NCBI RefSeq assembly: GCF_012911605.1 | Contig: NZ_JAAMPT010000207.1 | Span: 124,001-188,000, forward strand | Direction of reading: 5' to 3' | From: Flavobacterium solisilvae | GTDB taxonomy: Bacteria > Bacteroidota > Bacteroidia > Flavobacteriales > Flavobacteriaceae | DNA length: 64,000 nucleotides | In this document: positions 15,131 to 23,792 of the stretch, one piece after another | Numbering within the stretch: position 1 is the stretch's first letter | Layout of the letters: each line of letters opens with the position of its first letter | Translations under genes and position numbers: made by a program | Notes under the pieces: generated by a model | Seen by the model: only the letters and a program-made list of their open reading frames with translations | Told to the model about the DNA's origin: nothing | The model's database searches: none

Positions 15131-15210
15131 TAGCCCTGATTGAAGTGAAAATCCTGTCATCTCGTTTTGTAAAACGAGATGACAGATTGAAACGAAAAGC
15201 GGGAAAATGG
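15131..15210. repeat. Conserved-end element with hairpin core, copy 1
   Basis: The 80-base element begins TAGCCCTGATT and ends AACGAAAAGCGGGAA plus a short A-rich tail. Its core is a perfect 14-bp hairpin (TGTCATCTCGTTTT, 2-base loop, complement) at 15155-15184. The ends match copy 2 at 57510-57618 (19 of 24 bases left, 20 of 21 right) but the cores are unrelated. It lies just downstream of the UbiA gene. Confidence 0.8.
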
Positions 15211-15236
15211 TTTAGCAATTGCTGAAAGTTTCGCTA

Positions 15237-16163
15237 CTAACGAACAATGGTTTCGACTACTTTTTTGCCGTGGATGAGTACTTCGAGATTGATTAAAACG
15301 ATGCAAAAAACGCCTGAAACGACTATGAATTTTAGGATGTTGTGTAGTTTTAGATAATCGGATTTTGTTTCGGATTTCCATAGTTTTTGGAGGAAGAAAA
15401 TCAGGATTATCATGCTGACGTAGAAATAGATGTCCATGTAGCCAACTTCGAATATTTCGATTAGGAAATAGATTGGGATTATGGTGGAAATGGTTAAAAA
15501 GGTGATGATTTTTTTGGAAATATTTTCGCCAAAAATCACTGGAATGGTTTGGTAATCGTTTGCTATATCGCCTTTTAGGTTTTCTAAATCTTTTATCATT
15601 TCGCGGATGAGAATGAGTAAATATAAAAATGTGGCGTGTGCAAAAATAACGTGATAGAAATTTTTGAAATATAAAAGTATGGCAAAAAAGGGTAAAACGG
15701 CTAGGAGTGAAGCGGTTAAATTGCCAATAACTACAATTTTTTTGAGTTTATGAGAATAGAACCAAATGAGGAAAATATAGCAAGAAAAGAAAAGTACGGC
15801 TCGGATTGATACAAAAAACGCGAGTAAAAAAACGATGAAATTGACCGAAAAATAGACTTGTAGTTTGGTTTTTTGACTGACTAATCGGTCGAGCATGGAT
15901 TTATTTGGTCGGTTGATTAAGTCTTTTTTGCTGTCGTAAAAATTGTTGATGATGTAACCCGAAGCTATGGTTAATGCTGATAAAAGTACGATTAAGAAAA
16001 GATTTTTGTCGAGGATTACTTCCAATGCTCTTTTTTCTGGCGCAAGAATAAATATTGCCGATAGGTATTGTGCCAAGACAATAACTGGAATGTTATAGCC
16101 TCGAACCACTGAAAACATGCTGATGATTTTTAACAGCAGATGTTTGGTTTTTCGGCTAAGCAT
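15237..16163 (-). CDS. UbiA family prenyltransferase (geranylgeranylglycerol-phosphate geranylgeranyltransferase-like)
   Basis: The 308-residue integral membrane protein has about eight hydrophobic segments and both UbiA aspartate motifs: NNFYDSKKDLINRPNK with DxxxD at residues 77-81, and DLENLKGDIANDYQTIPVIFG with a DxxxxxxDxxND pattern near residue 190. These bind prenyl diphosphate through Mg2+. The family transfers prenyl groups to quinone, heme or glycerophosphate acceptors; the sequence pattern and its position beside mevalonate genes favour the geranylgeranylglycerol-phosphate type, but the acceptor is not proven. It is the last gene of a three-gene isoprenoid operon, 9 bases after the mevalonate kinase. 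Confidence 0.82.
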   Translation of the reverse strand: MLSRKTKHLLLKIISMFSVVRGYNIPVIVLAQYLSAIFILAPEKRALEVILDKNLFLIVLLSALTIASGYIINNFYDSKKDLINRPNKSMLDRLVSQKTKLQVYFSVNFIVFLLAFFVSIRAVLFFSCYIFLIWFYSHKLKKIVVIGNLTASLLAVLPFFAILLYFKNFYHVIFAHATFLYLLILIREMIKDLENLKGDIANDYQTIPVIFGENISKKIITFLTISTIIPIYFLIEIFEVGYMDIYFYVSMIILIFFLQKLWKSETKSDYLKLHNILKFIVVSGVFCIVLINLEVLIHGKKVVETIVR

Positions 16164-16172
16164 AATGGAAAT

Positions 16173-17111
16173 TTAAAATTGGTAAACTACTTCTAGTTTG
16201 TAATCTTTTAAGGATTGTTTTGCTTTTTCTAAATCTTCAGTAAAACCAAGAATATATCCGCCACCACCAGAACCGCAAAGTTTTAGGTAGTAATCGTTTG
16301 TATCAATTCCTTGTTGCCAAACACCGTGAAACTGTTCTGGAATCATAGGTTTGAAATGGTTTAAAACGACTTTTGATAATTGCTTGGTGTTTTTGAAAAG
16401 TGATTTCATATCGCCGCCAAGGAAATTTTCCACACAAGCGTCGGTATATTTTACGAATTGATTTTTTAGCATTTTTCGGAAACCTTCTTCTTTTAGGTTT
16501 TCCATAAAAATGTTAACCATTGGAGCTGTTTCGCCTACAATTCCTGAATCTAATAAAAATACAGCACCTTTTCCTGTTGCGCTTTGTGATGGAATTCCTG
16601 TTGCTTCAATATTATCTTTTGAATTAATCAAAATTGGAATGCTCAAATAGCTGTTTAATGGATCAAGACCAGAGCTTTTCCCGTGGAAAAACGATTCCAT
16701 TTGAGAAAAAATATTTTTTAACTGTAATAATTTTTCACGAGTTAGGTTTTCTAAAACTGTGATTTTATTGTTGGCATATTTGTCATAAATTGCTGCAACT
16801 AATGCACCGCTACTTCCAACGCCATAACCTTGCGGAATACTAGAATCAAAGTACATTCCGTTTGAAATATCAGTTTTTAATGCTTCGATGTTGAAAGTGA
16901 CTAATTCTGGTTGGTCGTTTTGTAATTGTTCCAAATACTCAACATAACGCTTCAGACTTGCATTTGATTTCATCGCTTCGGCAGATGGATTTTCGTCCAA
17001 CTTCAATGCGCCGTTGTAAAAGTTATAAGGAATAGATAAACCTTTAGAATCTCTGATAATTCCGTATTCTCCGAAGAGAAGAATTTTTGAATAAAAAAGT
17101 GGTCCTTTCAT
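16173..17111 (-). CDS. mvk: GHMP kinase, probable mevalonate kinase
   Basis: The 312-residue cytoplasmic kinase has the three GHMP motifs: FYSKILLFGEYGII near residue 6, the phosphate loop PQGYGVGSSGALVAAIYD near residue 90, and LCGSGGGGYILGF near residue 280. FHGKSSGLDPLNSY around residue 142 matches the mevalonate-kinase HGxxSGxD signature. It would phosphorylate mevalonate with ATP. Its ATG is 2 bases after the stop of the decarboxylase gene, so translation is likely coupled. The second GHMP kinase of the window (56562) is the candidate partner enzyme. Confidence 0.82.
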   Translation of the reverse strand: MKGPLFYSKILLFGEYGIIRDSKGLSIPYNFYNGALKLDENPSAEAMKSNASLKRYVEYLEQLQNDQPELVTFNIEALKTDISNGMYFDSSIPQGYGVGSSGALVAAIYDKYANNKITVLENLTREKLLQLKNIFSQMESFFHGKSSGLDPLNSYLSIPILINSKDNIEATGIPSQSATGKGAVFLLDSGIVGETAPMVNIFMENLKEEGFRKMLKNQFVKYTDACVENFLGGDMKSLFKNTKQLSKVVLNHFKPMIPEQFHGVWQQGIDTNDYYLKLCGSGGGGYILGFTEDLEKAKQSLKDYKLEVVYQF

Positions 17112-17113
17112 AG

Positions 17114-18193
17114 TTACATCAATTGACTTCCGTTTCCAATTATATCACAAATATAGTTACCATTTTGACAATAGCCAACTAATTCTTGCTGAATAAATTG
17201 TAAAACGGTTTCGCTAACGTTTTCGGGGTACAAAACATGCACATTTGCGCCTGCATCGAGCGTAAAACATATAGGAATATTCGTTTGGTTTCTGAACTTC
17301 CAAATTTTATTGATAATTTCCAATGTATTAGGTTTCATCAGAATGAAATAAGGCATCGAAGTCATCATCATGGCGTGTAATGTCAGTGCTTCGCTTTCTA
17401 CAATTTTGATAAATTCGTCTAAGTTTCCGTTTTCTAATACTTTTTTTAATGCCGATAAATTGGTATGAGCTTGTTCAAAACGAGTTGAAGCATACGGATG
17501 ATTGTGCATTAAATCGTGACCAACTGTGCTCGAAACTTGTTTTTCGCCTTTGTCAACCAATAAAATTGTGTCTTGATAATTATGGAAATTTTCATGAAGT
17601 TGTGACGGATATTCTACTCCAAATAAATCGGAACTAGTTGAAATTTCGTCATGTTTTCCCCAAACGACAACGTTTCCTTTGATGCTTCTACAAGCACTTC
17701 CTGAACCTAATCTAGCTAGAAATGATGCTTTTTGGTAGAAAAAATCATCTGTTATAGTTGGATTGAGCGCTTTTTCCAAACTCATAATGTTCATCGATAA
17801 AGCCGCCATTCCTGAAGCGGATGAAGCAATTCCGGAACTATGTGGAAATGTATTTTCAGTGTCAATTGTGAAATGATATTGTTTTAAATAAGGACAATAT
17901 TTTTCGATGCGTTCAAAGAATTTTTGAATTTTTGGTTTAAAATCTTCTTTTGGTTTTCCTTCAAATAATAAATCGAATGAAAAGGTATCGTTTGTTTCTT
18001 TTTTGGAAAAATCCAACTTAGTAATCGTTTTACAATTATTCAAAGTAAAACTTATGGATGGATTTGCAGGAATTTGATTTTCTTTTTTGCCCCAATATTT
18101 TACTAAAGCGATATTACTTGGCGAACTCCATTGAAAACTTCCTTTTTCGATTGATGCAAAATCGGTTGAAATAAAATCCTTTTCAGAAACCAT
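17114..18193 (-). CDS. mvaD: Diphosphomevalonate decarboxylase
   Basis: The enzyme makes isopentenyl diphosphate from mevalonate 5-diphosphate. Motifs: SPSNIALVKYWGKKENQIPANPSISFTL near the N-terminus (decarboxylase signature with the nucleotide-binding Lys), HSSGIASSASGMAALSMN as P-loop, GSGSACRSIKGNVVVWGK, and CFTLDAGANVHVLYP with the catalytic Asp. I set the start at ATG 18193 (359 residues): the frame stays open to 18277, but a TATCTTTG -7 box at plus 18208-18215 lies inside that extension and the extension would overlap the divergent tspO gene. First gene of the mvaD-mvk-UbiA operon. Confidence 0.92.
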   Translation of the reverse strand: MVSEKDFISTDFASIEKGSFQWSSPSNIALVKYWGKKENQIPANPSISFTLNNCKTITKLDFSKKETNDTFSFDLLFEGKPKEDFKPKIQKFFERIEKYCPYLKQYHFTIDTENTFPHSSGIASSASGMAALSMNIMSLEKALNPTITDDFFYQKASFLARLGSGSACRSIKGNVVVWGKHDEISTSSDLFGVEYPSQLHENFHNYQDTILLVDKGEKQVSSTVGHDLMHNHPYASTRFEQAHTNLSALKKVLENGNLDEFIKIVESEALTLHAMMMTSMPYFILMKPNTLEIINKIWKFRNQTNIPICFTLDAGANVHVLYPENVSETVLQFIQQELVGYCQNGNYICDIIGNGSQLM

Positions 18194-18207
18194 AACTAAT
18201 TTTTTGG

Positions 18208-18215
18208 CAAAGATA
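18208..18215 (-). promoter_or_regulatory. -7 box of the mvaD operon
   Basis: TATCTTTG on the minus strand, 14 bases before the ATG at 18193. The -33 region is weak (TTTAC). A plus-strand TACATTTG (18247-18254) nearby may serve tspO. Confidence 0.55.
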
Positions 18216-18271
18216 CTTTTTTTAAAAATAGTTTGTAAATCTGTAGTACATTTGACTAAAATCTTTTTATC

Positions 18272-18748
18272 ATGCAAAAAATTCTACGCATTGCAACTGT
18301 AATTATGACGTGTTTGGCGGTTGGTTATATCTCAAGTATTGTTACGAGAGAAAATATTCCAACGTGGTATGCCTTAATCAATAAACCTTTTTTTACGCCA
18401 CCAAATTGGGTTTTTGCACCGGTTTGGACACTACTTTACATCATGATGGGTTTTGCCGCAGGTAGCGTTTGGAATAAAATCGATACTGATGAAGCTAATG
18501 TAAAAAAAGCATTTTTGTTTTTTTTAATTCAATTGGCGTTGAATGCTTTATGGTCGTTTTTGTTTTTTGGGTTGCACAATCCAATGTTGGCTTCAATCGA
18601 AATTATTTTGCTTTGGTTGATGATTTTTGAAACCTATAAACAATTTAAAAATATAGACAAACTAGCGGCAAATCTTCTTTTGCCCTATTTGGTTTGGGTG
18701 AGTTATGCTACGCTTTTAACGATTAGTGTTTGGTATTTGAATAGATAA
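18272..18748 (+). CDS. tspO: TspO/MBR family protein (tryptophan-rich sensory protein)
   Basis: The 158-residue protein has five membrane segments and the TspO signatures: W-rich loops with NIPTWYALINKPFFTPPNWVF, PVWTLLYIMMGFAAG, QLALNALWSFLFFGLHNP, and the last helix block LLPYLVWVSYATLLTISVWYLN. TspO proteins bind porphyrins and related ligands in the membrane and are linked to stress and tetrapyrrole control. The gene is divergent from mvaD across a 78-base gap. TACATTTG at 18247-18254 fits a -7 box 18 bases before the ATG. Confidence 0.94.
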   Translation: MQKILRIATVIMTCLAVGYISSIVTRENIPTWYALINKPFFTPPNWVFAPVWTLLYIMMGFAAGSVWNKIDTDEANVKKAFLFFLIQLALNALWSFLFFGLHNPMLASIEIILLWLMIFETYKQFKNIDKLAANLLLPYLVWVSYATLLTISVWYLNR

Positions 18749-18761
18749 AGAAGAGCAATTT

Positions 18762-20534
18762 TTATTTTACAATGAACTTAAATTCTTTTTGAATTTTTTG
18801 TTCTTTTGATTGTAATTTCAATATATAAATTCCACTTTTTAGGTAAGGTGAAAAATTAAAATTTTGCTCTTCATATAAAGATAAATTTCTGTTTACAAGT
18901 TGTTGTCCTTGCATATTATAGAGTTGCATTTCAAAATTTTCTTTGCCTAAAACACTTCCTGAAAGCGTAAAACTACCATTGTTAGGATTTGGATAAAGTG
19001 ATATTTCATTGGTGTTGTGCGCTGGATTGTTTAGTGTTCCTATACTGAATTTAGCAAGATAAGCATTGTCATGTGTACTACCATAAGGCGGAATAAAATA
19101 ATTAAAATTAGGATAAGCTCCATTTAGGGTTGATATTCCGCTTATACTTCTTGTTCCTCCGTATAAATAAAAACTGTTTTCGTAAATTGATGTTAAAATT
19201 CCAACTTCCAATTCATAATCCACACCACCATAATAACTACCCCATAAACGATTACCGTTGTGGTCAAAAATATTGATAAACGCATCATCAAAAGAAGTAT
19301 TACTAATAGTATTGTTTAGTCCATCTGGAGTAGCAATTCCGTTTGAGCTTTTTGTGCTTCCACAAGTAAAAATATAATTATCATTGATGTCTAGAACATC
19401 GAGAATTCCTATGCCAGTGTCATATCCTTCGCCTCCAAAATAGGTTCCCCATTCTCTATTGCCTTCGGTATCAAATTGAGCAATAAAATAGTCATTAGTT
19501 CCTAATTTGTTTTCTCTAAAAGTTCCTGAAGTAGCGATATTAATATTACTTGAAGTGAAACCAGAAATTAAAACTTTGTTGTTAGTGGTTACTTTTACAC
19601 TCCATATATTTTCAGTTGAAACACCACTTCCATAATAAGTACTCCAAAGACGTTCCCCAGCTGTATTAAATTTTGACAAATACATTCCTGAATTAAATCC
19701 AGATAAAAAAGCGACTTCGGTGGCATAATAGTTATTTGAATTAGTGGCTCTGCCTGTTACATAAAACTCGTTGTTTTTAGTAGTAATACTGCTAATTTGT
19801 GTAACGCCGTAATAAGTACTCCATTGTAATTCTCCTTCTGGATTTAGTTTAAGTATGTATGCATTTGGTTGGAAATTATTACCAGTATATTGATATATAA
19901 AATTGCTGTCAAATGCATCTTCACCTCCAAATAGTTCTGTTAAATGTGTAGTTCCAGTAACATAAACATTTCCTGAGCTATCTGTTTCCAAATATGTTGC
20001 ATTTGGAAGATAAGTTCCCCAAAGCTTTTGTCCATTAACATCAAACTTTATTATAAATCCAGTCATTTTAGAGAATACATCAGTTCCAAATTCATCTTGA
20101 TTTGGAAATAACGCATTTTCAGAAGCAATTAAGTTTGAATTATGAGCACTATCTCCACACAAATAGAAACCTAGTCCATTAGGAGGAAATGCTATATCCA
20201 TAACTACTCCAGGAAAAAAAGTACTCCACAAGACATTGCCTTGTGGAGATAGTTTAAATACAAAGGAAGTAAACGCACTATTTTCTTCATGAAAAGAATC
20301 AAATGCATCTTCAGTAATGAAACTATTCATATAATCTACAATGTCATGATTATAGGGATAATGAATAACTGCAAATCCAAATAAATTACCAAACTTATCT
20401 TCTTTTAATCCGTACATTCTGCTGGTTTCTGGAGCGTAATAAGAACCCCATAAACGTTGAACATCTAGGTTTTGTGCGGGTAATTCCTTTGACCAAATAA
20501 ATAACAAAAAAAAAGTTATTTTTATGAATTTCAT
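18762..20534 (-). CDS. Secreted repeat protein with T9SS type A sorting domain
   Basis: The 590-residue protein has a signal peptide (MKFIKITFFLLFIWSKELPAQ) and at least seven repeats built around LW(G/S)(T/S)YY(G/A), as in LWGSYYAP, QWSTYYGV, LWSTYYGSG, REWGTYFGG, LWGSYYGG, each followed by FNxxGN/Y(V/I)xG strands. This is the pattern of SBBP/beta-propeller proteins. The C-terminal ~75 residues (SLYPNPNNGSFTLSG, then YNMQGQQL, LKSGIYILKLQ) are a T9SS type A sorting domain, so it is exported by type IX secretion and probably cell-attached. Function unknown. It stands alone between tspO and the 1011-residue secreted protein. Confidence 0.88.
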   Translation of the reverse strand: MKFIKITFFLLFIWSKELPAQNLDVQRLWGSYYAPETSRMYGLKEDKFGNLFGFAVIHYPYNHDIVDYMNSFITEDAFDSFHEENSAFTSFVFKLSPQGNVLWSTFFPGVVMDIAFPPNGLGFYLCGDSAHNSNLIASENALFPNQDEFGTDVFSKMTGFIIKFDVNGQKLWGTYLPNATYLETDSSGNVYVTGTTHLTELFGGEDAFDSNFIYQYTGNNFQPNAYILKLNPEGELQWSTYYGVTQISSITTKNNEFYVTGRATNSNNYYATEVAFLSGFNSGMYLSKFNTAGERLWSTYYGSGVSTENIWSVKVTTNNKVLISGFTSSNINIATSGTFRENKLGTNDYFIAQFDTEGNREWGTYFGGEGYDTGIGILDVLDINDNYIFTCGSTKSSNGIATPDGLNNTISNTSFDDAFINIFDHNGNRLWGSYYGGVDYELEVGILTSIYENSFYLYGGTRSISGISTLNGAYPNFNYFIPPYGSTHDNAYLAKFSIGTLNNPAHNTNEISLYPNPNNGSFTLSGSVLGKENFEMQLYNMQGQQLVNRNLSLYEEQNFNFSPYLKSGIYILKLQSKEQKIQKEFKFIVK

Positions 20535-20655
20535 TTTAATAAAATTTAGAATAAGTAATTGTTTTAGAGATAATTAAATCATTCAAATATAAGAAAAAAT
20601 TATACAAATTGACTTTCTGTAAATAGAGCAATAATGAGATTTGTGATTTTTCGAT

Positions 20656-20685
20656 AAAAAAAGTCCCGAAATTTTCGGGACTTTT
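20656..20685 (-). terminator. Terminator of the 20689-23724 gene
   Basis: AAGTCCCGAAA and TTTCGGGACTT form an 11-bp stem with a very short loop; the minus strand ends in a T run (plus 20656-20662). It begins 3 bases after the stop codon. Confidence 0.8.
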
Positions 20686-20688
20686 AGG

Positions 20689-23600
20689 TTATTCAACGAT
20701 TAACTTCTTAGTCAATTTTACTTTATTCTCAGATACTATTTCTACTAAATATATTCCTTTAGCAAAATTAGAAACTGGAATTGTAGTTTGAGTTTCAAAT
20801 GATTTTGTTTGTTGGAATATTCTTTTTCCACTGATTTCATAAATTGATATTTCGCCAATAGTTTCTGTTCCAGAATTGTGAATGGTAAAACTTTCTTTGG
20901 CTGGATTTGGATACAAACTAATTGTTGTTTGGCTAAATTCCGTATTGCCTAATAATTGAACAAATTCGGTGTTGAAAGTATTGGTTATAATCGCTGGATT
21001 GTAATCGAAATAAATTTCGGCAGTATTTGGAATAATATCGCCAACGGCAAAACCTGGTTTTGGTTTTATTTTGAATTGAACATAACCATTGCTTCCAACT
21101 TCATCAACAATTTCTGGTGGAAGATTGATTTGGTCAAATTTCCAAACTAAGTTTTGGTCAGTTCTGGTTAATGTATAATTATGACTTGCGCTAATCATTC
21201 TTATGCTAGTTTCGTCTAATTGATTGTTTAAATCATCTACAAGTCTAACAAATTGTGCGTTTGCCGTTCCAGTGTTTTGAAAACGAATGGTGTAGAATAA
21301 ATAATCATTACTGTCAAAATCACTGATTTCAATTTTGCCACCATGCGCTTCCATTTTATCATTTGGATCATAAGAACCAACAATAACCTGTGAAAAATTA
21401 AAGCTGTTATTGGCAGGATTTACATCACCAGAATTTGTAGAACTAGCTGTATTGGCAACTATTTGTCCTAATGTAACGGTTGGAATAGTTGGAACAGTAA
21501 AACTGGTAATAATAACGCGACTTTCGCCTGGTAATAAATCAGTATAGTTATAAGTAAATCCATTGGTTGTTGGTGTTGTGCCAGTTTGCGTAATGTTTGT
21601 TAGCATTAAAATACTGTCATACGTATAGTTTAATGTTCCCGAAACTGGAGTAATTCCGTTGTTTTTATAAGTAATGACATTGTTATAACTAAATCCTGGA
21701 ACAGGACTTTGAAACGATGTTATTGTTACTTCTACATCGCTGTAAGGTTGCGTATTGGTTATTGGAAAATAATAAATATTATTTCCTCCAGCAACATGAA
21801 CTATATTAGAAAACGAGGTTGAAGTCGAAAAATAAGACGCTAATTCAGGATAAATAGCATAGGTAAAATCATAACTTGCTGTAACATCTTCTGGGAAAAT
21901 ATATAAAATACCATTTGATGATTGATTTACAATTTCATCAGCACTATCATTTACTACATAATTAAAAGTTCCTTGCGAAAAATTAACTTCGTTAGTGTCT
22001 TTTATACCGTTATTATTTGCATCGATAAAAGCAACTAATTGGATGTTATCTTGACATTGATTACCAAAAGCAAAACTTCCACCTTCTATAAATACTGCTG
22101 AATCGTATGAACTATCTTGATAATCGCCAACGGCTAATTTTAATGAGTATTGACGATTTGGAATTAGTTGAGCATACGCTGTCATTGGAACCGTTTGTCC
22201 TTTGAAGTTGATTGTACTGTTCGAATTATTTACGTTATAACTATCAAAAAAATCAGGATTTACTGAAGTACAACTAGCATTATGTTGATTGTTTCTAATG
22301 CTTGTTATCGAAACTGGCGTTGTTGTTCCTGGAATAACAGCAATATTTTGTTTTACATTGGTTACTAAATCGGTTAATATAAATCCAAAAACATCCGAAT
22401 AAGCACATTGAAATTCGCCATATTCATTGGAAGCAAAGATGAAATTAAATGATAATAAATTGGATGCAGCGGTAAAATTAAATTTAACCGAAGATACATC
22501 TACTATATTTCCTAAATGTCCACTTGTTGTTACAATGGCATTCAAATCGCTGTCGCCAAGTTGAGAACAAGTTGATGAATTAGTATTTCCGGTATAAGCA
22601 CCAGCCGAAGAAAGAACATTTCCTGAACGAATTACCAAACCTTCTTCAAATGGGAAATCACTTTCATTATTGTTGAAATAACCAATACCACAGTTTCCTT
22701 GTGATGTTATACTACTTGCTATTCCACATGCATTGCTCAACAAAACATCATTTACCAATTGGGTTGGCGTATAACTTGTTCCTACCGAAACTACTCCGCC
22801 ACAAATTGCTGTTGTAAAACTAATAGGAATAGTACTCCAAGCCGATTCTACCAAACCACATGTTGCTCTAACATATACATCATAGTCAGTATTACATTGA
22901 AGATTGGTCAAAACAAATGGATTTGCATTGGTAATAATTCCCATAGTAGTTTGCAATGGAGGATTGCTTCCCATAGGTAAAATCATAACTTCCCAAAGCG
23001 TTTCACCATTTAATGATGTCCAATTTACAGTTGCAGTCATGTTAGTAATATTAGTAACCGCAATGTTTGTTGGCGGAACACAAGTGTTACCAGCACAATC
23101 TTCTCCAACAAGTGTTAATGTAGATATTGAACTGCAACTATGCTGAAGATCTATAGCGCTAATAAATAGTACAGTATTGTTTGTTTGTGTTGAATAAGTA
23201 TAAGAAAGTGGATTAGTATTGTTTTGAGCATCTGTTAAGGTTAAATAGAATCCAATACTTAGTGAGTTTGGTGAAGAAGTTGTTTGTCCCCAAATGTCTT
23301 CTGCAATACTCCCTAAATCAAAATGATACATACCATTATCGTTACAAGCAACAGCATCATTAACTATAAATTGAGGTTTTGGCACTACATTTAACAGCAT
23401 TGAAGCGACACTGATTTCATTAGTAGCTATTTCCTTAATACCAATATAAATCATTTGACTATTAGGATTAATGTTGAAATAACTGTTTGGTTGTGAAAAT
23501 GAATTTACACCTGATGAAGCATCGAGAAAAGTTTCATAAAAAGCAACAGTATATTCCGATGGACTAGCACCGTTAAGAATTTCTGCGGTTCGTAATGTTA

Positions 23601-23724
23601 AGTCAAACGCTTCAAAACCATCGTTGTTGTCATCACATAATGAATAATCTGGATATTGGTTTTGAAACTGTGCAAAAAGCGTACTGCTGAATAATAAGAA
23701 TAAAAAAAGTAGTTGTTTTTTCAT
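20689..23724 (-). CDS. Large secreted protein: choice-of-anchor L, fibronectin III and T9SS sorting domains
   Basis: The 1011-residue protein has a signal peptide (LLFLFLLFSSTLFAQF), a N-terminal region with two CDDNNDGFEAFDL/ACNDNGMYHFDL segments, a fibronectin type III domain around residues 215-305 (PTNIAVTNITNMTATVNWTS), a choice-of-anchor L domain about 320-555 (FPFEEGLVIRSGNV, SFNFIFASNEYGEFQC, DVFGFILTD), beta-sandwich repeats with DANNNGIKDTNE (calcium-binding-like), a conserved YDPNDK(M)-type domain near 800-930, and a T9SS type A sorting domain (ISLYPNPAKESFTIHNSG; FAKGIYLVEI). Such architectures are adhesin-like cell-surface proteins. Its own promoter lies at 23749-23778. Confidence 0.88.
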   Translation of the reverse strand: MKKQLLFLFLLFSSTLFAQFQNQYPDYSLCDDNNDGFEAFDLTLRTAEILNGASPSEYTVAFYETFLDASSGVNSFSQPNSYFNINPNSQMIYIGIKEIATNEISVASMLLNVVPKPQFIVNDAVACNDNGMYHFDLGSIAEDIWGQTTSSPNSLSIGFYLTLTDAQNNTNPLSYTYSTQTNNTVLFISAIDLQHSCSSISTLTLVGEDCAGNTCVPPTNIAVTNITNMTATVNWTSLNGETLWEVMILPMGSNPPLQTTMGIITNANPFVLTNLQCNTDYDVYVRATCGLVESAWSTIPISFTTAICGGVVSVGTSYTPTQLVNDVLLSNACGIASSITSQGNCGIGYFNNNESDFPFEEGLVIRSGNVLSSAGAYTGNTNSSTCSQLGDSDLNAIVTTSGHLGNIVDVSSVKFNFTAASNLLSFNFIFASNEYGEFQCAYSDVFGFILTDLVTNVKQNIAVIPGTTTPVSITSIRNNQHNASCTSVNPDFFDSYNVNNSNSTINFKGQTVPMTAYAQLIPNRQYSLKLAVGDYQDSSYDSAVFIEGGSFAFGNQCQDNIQLVAFIDANNNGIKDTNEVNFSQGTFNYVVNDSADEIVNQSSNGILYIFPEDVTASYDFTYAIYPELASYFSTSTSFSNIVHVAGGNNIYYFPITNTQPYSDVEVTITSFQSPVPGFSYNNVITYKNNGITPVSGTLNYTYDSILMLTNITQTGTTPTTNGFTYNYTDLLPGESRVIITSFTVPTIPTVTLGQIVANTASSTNSGDVNPANNSFNFSQVIVGSYDPNDKMEAHGGKIEISDFDSNDYLFYTIRFQNTGTANAQFVRLVDDLNNQLDETSIRMISASHNYTLTRTDQNLVWKFDQINLPPEIVDEVGSNGYVQFKIKPKPGFAVGDIIPNTAEIYFDYNPAIITNTFNTEFVQLLGNTEFSQTTISLYPNPAKESFTIHNSGTETIGEISIYEISGKRIFQQTKSFETQTTIPVSNFAKGIYLVEIVSENKVKLTKKLIVE

Positions 23725-23748
23725 AAGTAGTTGCTAATATTTTGTATT

Positions 23749-23778
23749 CAAATATAATTGATTTTTAAACAATTGCAA
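23749..23778 (-). promoter_or_regulatory. Promoter of the 1011-residue secreted protein gene
   Basis: On the minus strand TTG (plus 23776-23778), 19-base spacer, TATATTTG (plus 23749-23756): a good -33/-7 pair, 24 bases upstream of the ATG. Confidence 0.65.
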
Positions 23779-23792
23779 CCTTGAATGAGAAT

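Noticed and set aside
18194-18277. Longer N-terminus of mvaD starting at 18277
   Set aside because: The extension contains a TATCTTTG promoter box, overlaps tspO, and adds nothing matching the family; ATG 18193 is preferred.
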